Source of the DNA: Stramonita haemastoma
Taxonomy: Eukaryota; Mollusca; Gastropoda; Neogastropoda; Muricidae
Length of the DNA: 11,110 nt
NCBI GenBank assembly: GCA_030674155.1
Contig: CM060344.1
Coordinates: 24,841,930 to 24,853,039 of the forward strand
Reading direction: 5' to 3'
Within the stretch, counting starts at the first letter, position 1. Every line of letters begins with the position of its first letter. The translations under genes and the position numbers were made by a program. This document shows, in pieces, positions 5,885 through 11,110 of the stretch. The notes below the pieces were generated by a model. That model was not told where the DNA came from and did no database searches. It saw nothing but the letters and a program-made list of their open reading frames with translations.

Positions 5885-6085
5885 ACGGTGCTATTATAAC
5901 CTCTTTCAGCCTGATAGCTGTTAATTGACTGTCCACTTGGACAGTGCACGGGTGGTCAAGGTCGTTAATTGATGGTCAGTGATGATATTATGGTGATTAG
6001 GGGGGGGGGGAGAGTGGGGAACATGGAAGAAAGGGATGGTGTGCAATGGAGTGAGTGAGTGAGTAAGAGAGTGAGAGAGAGGGAG
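5885..6085. other. Ordinary sequence with an 18-bp near-palindrome
   Basis: ACTGTCCA and TGGACAGT (5928-5945) form a perfect 8-bp inverted repeat around CT. G11 lies at 6000-6010 and GAGT/GA units at 6051-6082. No gene is seen. Confidence 0.5.
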
Positions 6086-6103
6086 GTGTGTGTGTGTGTG
6101 TGT

Positions 6104-6193
<90 letters not shown>

Positions 6194-6249
6194 GTGGTGT
6201 TTATGTTGTGTGTGTGCATGTGCGCGTGCGGTTGTGTGTGTGTGTGTAT
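6086..6249. repeat. (GT)n microsatellite
   Basis: Near-pure GT runs from 6086 to 6192, broken once by AGC near 6103. A degenerate TG/GCG tail follows to 6249. Confidence 0.96.
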
Positions 6250-6574
6250 ACGTGTGACACCTGACTTTAAGTTCAACTCTTTATAAAAACAAATTCATTG
6301 CAAACACTGCACTAAATTTTCCAGGCAGTATGCCATGAGCATTTTGAACCTGGCGGAGCCCATCCCTCTTTAGATAGCTGAATGCATGCCGAGTACGTTC
6401 ATATCATTCATCCCAAGGGTCATAGCTGGCCTGCTCATCGACACAAAGTGATAAGGTGTTCACATGTGCACAAAATATTCTGCATAATAATTATGTTCGC
6501 ACACATGACCTCTGTTTATAGTCTGATCCGAAGAACTTTCGGGAGAGTGGAGAGTCAGTATCAGTGTCAAGGTG
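6250..6574. other. Ordinary sequence, no gene recognised
   Basis: The composition is unremarkable. The short open frame at 6382-6603 has no recognisable motif and runs into SINE copy 2. I see no RNA gene or transposon terminus. Confidence 0.45.
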
Positions 6575-6982
6575 TATGTTCTCATAGCCTACGCGGTCGT
6601 TGAGGAGCGAGTCATCAGAGACCTCAGCTTCTCTAGGGGCCAGCATATTGAGGGCGGCGCCAATCTCCTCTCCCTCACTGCTGTACCTTCCCTGACCCTA
6701 AAGAGTGCAGGTATCCATTTTACAGCTGGGTGAACTGGGAGACTGTACTGAAACATTCAGTGTGCAATGTCAATCTCACAGCGATTCCCAGGTGGGATGA
6801 GTGAGTCAGAGTGGACATTCTGGGTGACCACCCCAGAGTGTTATGCTGGGGAACGCACAGCAACAACAACAATAACACCTGAAACAAAGGTGTACGAACG
6901 GTGGTCCATCAGCGAAAGATCAACACTCAGCCCTGCTTGGTGAAAAGCGAGTTCTCTGACCATTGCAGTGAGCTGTGCGGTC
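6575..6982 (-). mobile_element. SINE-like element, copy 2 (longer form)
   Basis: Same family and orientation as 2737-3006. The minus strand gives a degenerate tRNA-like head at 6982-6936, where the D arm carries about 5 extra bases (ACTGCAATGG). A 5S-like segment with AAGCAGGG and GATGGACCACCG follows at 6939-6899. The body after it includes the identical 32-nt block at 6615-6646. Compared with copy 1 it has an extra 123 bp at 6756-6878, bounded on both sides by CTGAAACA (6748-6755 and 6879-6886). It also has about 12 extra bases near 6661-6672. It contains a short AAC run at 6859-6872. It has no coding capacity, and the ends are approximate. Confidence 0.72.
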
Positions 6983-7216
6983 AGTGTTAACTCTTGGGGG
7001 AAAATAATTATATACAGATCTGGTACGATTATTTTCTGGTGTAAGCATGTCCAATCTGTCTTGCGATGGCGTCGCCTTGCATTGCCGTGATGCATCTACC
7101 CATATGGTAGCGTTTTTTATTTTTTTCTGATATTTTCACAATCTTTAAATACTTAGTTATCTTGTCTTATCGTTCATTATTTGATGCGATTTTGTTCAGC
7201 TGCAGCCTATTTTTGC
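6983..7216. other. Ordinary A/T-rich sequence, no gene seen
   Basis: Unremarkable sequence between SINE copy 2 and the TA array, with a T-rich patch at 7111-7127. Frames crossing into the SINE have no recognisable domain. Confidence 0.45.
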
Positions 7217-7217
7217 A

Positions 7218-7251
<34 letters not shown>

Positions 7252-7269
7252 TATATATATATATATATA

Positions 7270-7321
<52 letters not shown>

Positions 7322-7353
7322 TAATATATATTATATATATATTATTATATATA

Positions 7354-7393
<40 letters not shown>
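7217..7393. repeat. (TA)n array with TGCA interruptions
   Basis: TA runs are punctuated by GCATGC at 7215-7220 and TGCA at 7248-7251 and 7270-7273, then by ATTA breaks at 7319-7334, 7343-7348 and 7359-7362. Each interruption is itself palindromic, so the whole tract is self-complementary and could extrude cruciforms. Confidence 0.95.
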
Positions 7394-7397
<4 letters not shown>

Positions 7398-7702
7398 GAT
7401 GTTAGAGTTCCTATATAATAAGCATTGCTTGTTGTACTTATTTCATGTATTAGTGCTACGTTGTTTCTGAACTGATAAAATTGTTTAAACCCAATACCCC
7501 CCTTGAATGGTCACCTCACGCGGAGATTTGAACCGTATATACTCCGTTCGTTGCTGCCACATTAGGAGTGTGACTCTATGAGAACTAGGTGTCCCTCCCC
7601 TCCCCTCCCCTCCCCCTGCTGTGAGTGTCGCATTTGCAAAGTAGGTTACCATGATGCTGCCCTCAATACCTTGCAAAGGCCACAGGATTAAATGAATTGT
7701 CA
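7394..7702. other. Ordinary sequence with a B-box-like motif and a C4T run
   Basis: The minus strand at 7534-7524 reads GGTTCAAATCT, matching the pol III B box core GWTCRANNC. Upstream of it (minus strand, about 7585-7535) no clear A box or tRNA arms could be drawn. It may be a decayed tRNA-derived repeat. No coding gene is recognised. Confidence 0.4.
7593..7616 (-). other. Strong G-quadruplex motif, (CCCCT)n on +
   Basis: The minus strand reads G5 A G4 A G4 A G4 A G3, five tracts with single-base loops. Very short loops give the most stable class of predicted quadruplex. Confidence 0.75.
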
Positions 7703-7704
7703 CA

Positions 7705-7735
<31 letters not shown>

Positions 7736-7737
7736 GC

Positions 7738-7786
<49 letters not shown>

Positions 7787-7796
7787 GAGAGGTGTG

Positions 7797-7833
<37 letters not shown>

Positions 7834-7996
7834 AGAGGAGAGAGGAGAGAGATGAGAGAGAGAGAGAGAAAGAAGAGAGGAGAGAGAGAGAGGCAAAGAC
7901 AAACAGACAAACAGAGGAGAGACAGTCAGACAGAGGGACAGACAAAGACCAAGAAAGAGAGAGACAGAGGAGACTGTGATTACAGAAGATGAGGAG

Positions 7997-8073
<77 letters not shown>

Positions 8074-8122
8074 GACAGACAGATAGACAAACAAACAGAC
8101 AGGCAGGCAGGCAAACAAAGAA
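7703..8122. repeat. Compound (GA)n/(GACA)n array
   Basis: GA units alternate with pure GACA at 7741-7785 and 8070-8105, with GGCA at 8101-8112. A less regular stretch lies at 7895-7990. The Arg/Glu-rich and Ser/Leu/Cys-rich frames are repeat translations. Confidence 0.95.
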
Positions 8123-8198
8123 ACATAGGGGGCTTCCAGTAATTACCCATCATATCTTAACAAGACTAATAGATGAAAAAGATTTATGGCCACATACA

Positions 8199-8217
8199 GA
8201 TGACAGACAGACAGACA

Positions 8218-8255
<38 letters not shown>

Positions 8256-8268
8256 TAGGCAGGCAGGA

Positions 8269-8299
<31 letters not shown>

Positions 8300-8478
8300 G
8301 ACTGACAGAGAGATACAGTGACATAAACAGACAGAGATGGGAAAGACAGACAGACAGACAGACAGACAGACAGGCAGGCAGGAAGACAGACAGACAGACA
8401 GACAAAGACTGACAGAGAGATACAGTGACATAAACAGACAGAGAAAGGAAAGACAGACAGACAGACAGACAGACAGGA

Positions 8479-8509
<31 letters not shown>

Positions 8510-8510
8510 G
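8199..8510 (+). repeat. (GACA)n/(GGCA)n higher-order repeat, unit about 105 bp
   Basis: GACA and GGCA runs flank a conserved non-GACA block that starts GACAAAGACTGACAGAGAGA and includes TACAGTGACATAAACAGAC. Block starts are at 8294, 8401 and 8504, giving periods of 107 and 103. The third block is cut after GACAAAG by the gap at 8511. 8123-8198 just before it is a short unique island. Confidence 0.88.
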
Positions 8511-8610
8511 NNNNNNNNNNNNNNNNNNNNNNNNNNNNNNNNNNNNNNNNNNNNNNNNNNNNNNNNNNNNNNNNNNNNNNNNNNNNNNNNNNNNNNNNNN
8601 NNNNNNNNNN
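8511..8610. other. Assembly gap (100 N)
   Basis: Exactly 100 N, the conventional placeholder for a gap of unknown size. It lies between GACA-type sequence on the left and pure TC on the right. Frames drawn through it are meaningless. Confidence 0.98.

Positions 8611-8670
<60 letters not shown>
8611..8670. repeat. (TC)n microsatellite at the gap edge
   Basis: Thirty uninterrupted TC units start immediately after the gap, so the true array probably extends into it. Confidence 0.97.
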
Positions 8671-8676
<6 letters not shown>

Positions 8677-8963
8677 CTTTCCCCGAAAACCAAATCTTTT
8701 ACAAAAACAACAAGCAGAAGCTCAACAGAACTAGACCTTAAACTATACCCAATCCTAATCACTTCCGCTAGCTAGGCATATGACTCAAGCCTTGTTCAGA
8801 CAGATCGACAACAACAACAACGACGGAGAGAGAGAAACCAAACAAACAAACTCCGAAACACCCCCACTCACAAAAACAAAACCGAAAAAAGCCCCAAAAT
8901 CAGTCACCCACGGTCTGACAGCCACTGCACAAAGTAACACGAAGAATGCGAAGCCAGGGATCA
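8671..8963. other. A/C-rich sequence, no gene recognised
   Basis: The + strand is A-rich with AAC units at 8810-8821 and AAAC runs at 8836-8880. The Thr/Lys/Asn-rich frame here has no recognisable domain. Confidence 0.45.
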
Positions 8964-9144
8964 TTAGAGAGAGAGAGAGGAGGGGGGGGGGGGGGAGGAG
9001 ACATAGAGTGGGGAGAGAGGAGAGAGAGACAGAGACAGACAGACAGAGTTAGAAAGAGAGAGAGAGTGTGTGTGTGTGGGGGGGGGGGGGGTATGTGTGT
9101 GTATGTTTGTTGTGTGTGTGTGAGTTTGTGTGTGTGTGTGAATT

Positions 9145-9234
<90 letters not shown>
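8964..9234. repeat. Compound GA, poly-G and (GT)n array
   Basis: GA units are followed by G14 at 8982-8995, more GA/GACA, GT, a second G14 at 9078-9091, then interrupted GT and finally pure GT at 9151-9234. Confidence 0.95.
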
Positions 9235-9235
<1 letters not shown>

Positions 9236-9296
9236 TCTTTCATCGGTACAGTAGACACGATTGCCATCATGAGTCAACAAAATAATTGTTTTTCCT

Positions 9297-9717
9297 TCCT
9301 CTTCCCCCTCTCCTCTTCTTTCTCTGTCTATCTGTATCTATCTCTCTTGCTCTCTGTCTCTTTGTCTTTTGTCTCTGTCTCTCTCTTGCTCTCTGTCGCT
9401 GTCTCTCTCGCTCTGTCTCTCTCGCTCTCTGCTGTCTCTCTCTCTCTCTGTCTCACTCTATGTCTGTCTATGTGTCTGTTGTGTCTCTCTGTCTCCGTCT
9501 GTCTGTCTGTCTCTGTCTGTCTGTCTCTGTCTGTCTCTGTCTCTGTTCTCTGTCTCTCTGTCTCTCTGTCTCTGTCTCTTCTCTCTCTCTCTGTCTCTTC
9601 TGTCTCTCTCTGTCTCTGTCTCTGTCTCTCTTCGTCTCTCTGTCTCTCTGTCTCTGTCCTGTCTCTGTCTGTCTCTGTCTCTCTCTGTCTTTCTCTGTCT
9701 CTCTCTGTCTGTCTTCT

Positions 9718-9792
<75 letters not shown>
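9297..9792. repeat. (TC)n/(TCTG)n pyrimidine-rich array, about 500 bp
   Basis: TC units are mixed with TCTG and CTGT variants, becoming pure TC at 9720-9791. The 252-residue Leu/Ser/Val/Cys-rich frame across it is stop-free because of the repeat and is not a membrane protein. The reverse complement resembles the GA/GACA array at 7703-8510. Confidence 0.95.
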
Positions 9793-9794
<2 letters not shown>

Positions 9795-9895
9795 CCGCTC
9801 CTGGCGTAAGCGCCATGCATTGTTAAGGTTTTAAGTATTACACGTTGAGTGTGCACTGATCTGGCCTTATATGTATCGAAAGATACCCGCACTCT
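9793..9895. other. Short non-repetitive spacer
   Basis: About 100 bases of ordinary sequence with a 5-bp hairpin TGGCG/CGCCA at 9802-9815. No gene is present. Confidence 0.45.
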
Positions 9896-9921
9896 ATGTA
9901 TATATATATAATATATATATA

Positions 9922-10015
<94 letters not shown>

Positions 10016-10139
10016 TATATATGCATGTATGTATAATTATATATATATATTTGTGTGTATATATATGTATATATATGTATATATATGTATATATGTATGT
10101 ATATATGTATAATTATATATATATATATATATATCTATT
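9896..10139. repeat. Compound (TA)n/(TG)n array
   Basis: TA runs to 9970, TG at 9973-10006, then TATATG/TATGTA variants. The segment GTATGTATAATTATATAT recurs near 10025 and a close relative (GTATATATGTATAATTATA) near 10099. The Tyr/Ile-rich frame is a repeat translation. Confidence 0.95.
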
Positions 10140-10188
10140 TTAGTGTGTGTGTGGAGAGAGAGAGAGAGAGGAGAGAGAGAGAGGAGAG

Positions 10189-10238
<50 letters not shown>
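10140..10238. repeat. Short (TG)n then (GA)n
   Basis: A brief TG run (10143-10153) passes directly into GA/GAG units ending at 10238. Confidence 0.95.
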
Positions 10239-10240
<2 letters not shown>

Positions 10241-10248
10241 CTAGATAA

Positions 10249-10387
10249 ACACATGCACGCACGCACGCGCACGCTCGAGTGCGTACACACACACACACGC
10301 ACACCGCGCACACACACACACACAACCACACACACACGCCACAACACACACACGCCACACACACACACACCCACTCACACACACACA

Positions 10388-10431
<44 letters not shown>

Positions 10432-10469
10432 ATCACATACACACGCCACAACACACCCACCCACTCATA

Positions 10470-10531
<62 letters not shown>
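10249..10531. repeat. (CA)n microsatellite with a CG-containing start
   Basis: CACGCACGCACGCGCACG at the left edge leads into CA with CC and ACGC breaks. Pure CA makes up the last 50 bases or so. The alternating CG/CA start is Z-DNA prone. Confidence 0.96.
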
Positions 10532-10534
<3 letters not shown>

Positions 10535-10954
10535 CACCCACGCTATAATCCAAGCCCCATTGACTTAGACCCTTAATCTGTGCCCCCTTTTACACAACAT
10601 TGTGCTCTGTCCTATCCGTGCCACACATGGTTATTGCTAGGTCAAGTGCTCGCCAATTGACATGAGCAATACCCTCGCTTCATAACAACCTCTCCACATT
10701 TAAAAAAAAACAACAAAAAACCCAGCCTTTGTGATTGATATTATATCAACATTGCCGAGCCCTCTCCAGGGAATTTTCAGATACTGCTACTTAAAAATCT
10801 CCGGAAATGAGGGATTAGTATCAGATAACATTCAAGGGGTATGTATGGTGATAATTATGTTGTGGGCTTTGTTTGGTGTTTTTTACTTTTTCGTTCCTCG
10901 GCTAGAGCTCCGAGGTTTACTCAGCTATGGTGAGGTTTTACAGTGCAGTATGTG
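10532..10954. other. Ordinary sequence with several hairpins, no gene recognised
   Basis: Contains an imperfect stem-loop at 10629-10673, a 7-bp inverted repeat TTGATAT/ATATCAA at 10735-10749, and CCTCGG/CCGAGG at 10896-10915. An open frame at 10731-11021 contains one hydrophobic stretch (VIIMLWALFGVFYFFV). It begins at GTG, ends in a Pro run from poly-C, and matches no family I know. I do not call it a gene. Confidence 0.45.
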
Positions 10955-11110
10955 CCCCCCCCCCCCCCCCCCCCCCGATGTCTTCGGGAATGACTTAAAT
11001 GATGGGATGAATAGAGGATGACAGAGAAGAATAGAGGGAGGAAGGAGAGAGAAAAAGGGGGAAGGGGGAGCGCGGGCATACACACACACACATACTCACA
11101 GAGAGAGACA
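10955..11110. repeat. Poly-C (22 C) followed by purine-rich and CA sequence
   Basis: Twenty-two C at 10955-10976, then GA/GGA-rich sequence from 11013 and a short CA/GA run that continues past the window edge. Confidence 0.85.

Noticed and set aside
7700..8510. Possible CRISPR array (regular GACA/GGCA blocks)
   Set aside because: The spacing units are microsatellite tracts, not unique spacers, and the setting is eukaryotic.
8184..8762. Open frames spanning the N gap
   Set aside because: They are joined only through unknown bases, and both ends are microsatellite translations.
9068..9826. 252-residue Leu/Ser/Cys/Val-rich open frame resembling a membrane protein
   Set aside because: It is a translation of GT then TC/TCTG repeats. 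The hydrophobicity follows from CTC, CTG and GTC codons.
10731..11021. 96-residue frame with one possible membrane segment
   Set aside because: It starts at GTG, ends through a poly-C Pro run, and has no recognisable homology. One hydrophobic stretch is expected by chance.

Overview
The window is non-coding eukaryotic DNA dominated by simple-sequence repeats. Most likely it comes from the nuclear genome of a marine mollusc, perhaps a gastropod. That assignment is inference. It rests on three things: the extreme microsatellite density, a C-terminal fragment of a non-LTR retrotransposon polyprotein of a type common in molluscs and cnidarians, and two copies of a tRNA-headed SINE-like repeat. 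I find no intact host gene, no functional tRNA or rRNA gene, no CRISPR array and no prokaryotic gene organisation. The longer open frames are low-complexity translations (His/Thr, Cys/Val, Ser/Leu, Arg/Glu, Lys) of stop-free repeats.

Layout, left half. 1-243 is a plain pyrimidine-rich flank. 244-540 is a CA block followed by a TG block in inverted arrangement. 813-1260 is a retrotransposon remnant (909-1178, plus a frameshifted tail to about 1200) next to a TA tract and bracketed by diverged direct repeats of about 32 bp. 1477-2275 is purine-rich (GA, poly-G, GAA, AAC) and contains two G-quadruplex motifs and a diverged 61-bp tandem duplication. 2424-2585 is C/CT-rich. 2737-3006 is SINE-like copy 1. 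3194-4433 holds CAT/CAC, CA, CTC and CG/CA repeats. 4434-5859 is the longest stretch of ordinary sequence. It holds a GT tract, a 26-bp tandem duplication carrying RFX/X-box-like motifs, and a plausible poly(A) signal.

Layout, right half. 5860-6249 has poly-G and a long GT tract. 6575-6982 is SINE-like copy 2, in the same minus orientation. 7217-7393 is a TA tract with GCATGC/TGCA interruptions. 7593-7616 is a strong minus-strand G-quadruplex motif. 7703-8510 is GA/GACA/GGCA and ends in a roughly 105-bp higher-order repeat cut by a 100-N assembly gap (8511-8610). The sequence then switches to the complementary TC type. 8964-9792, 9896-10238 and 10249-10531 are further GA, GT, TC/TCTG, TA/TG and CA arrays. 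10532-10954 is ordinary sequence with several short hairpins.

No genes work together here. The most interesting signal is the architecture of the two SINE-like copies. Read on the minus strand, a tRNA-like 5' half (A box, D arm, anticodon-like arm) runs directly into a segment resembling the box C region of 5S rRNA, then into a shared domain with a 32-nt block identical in both copies.
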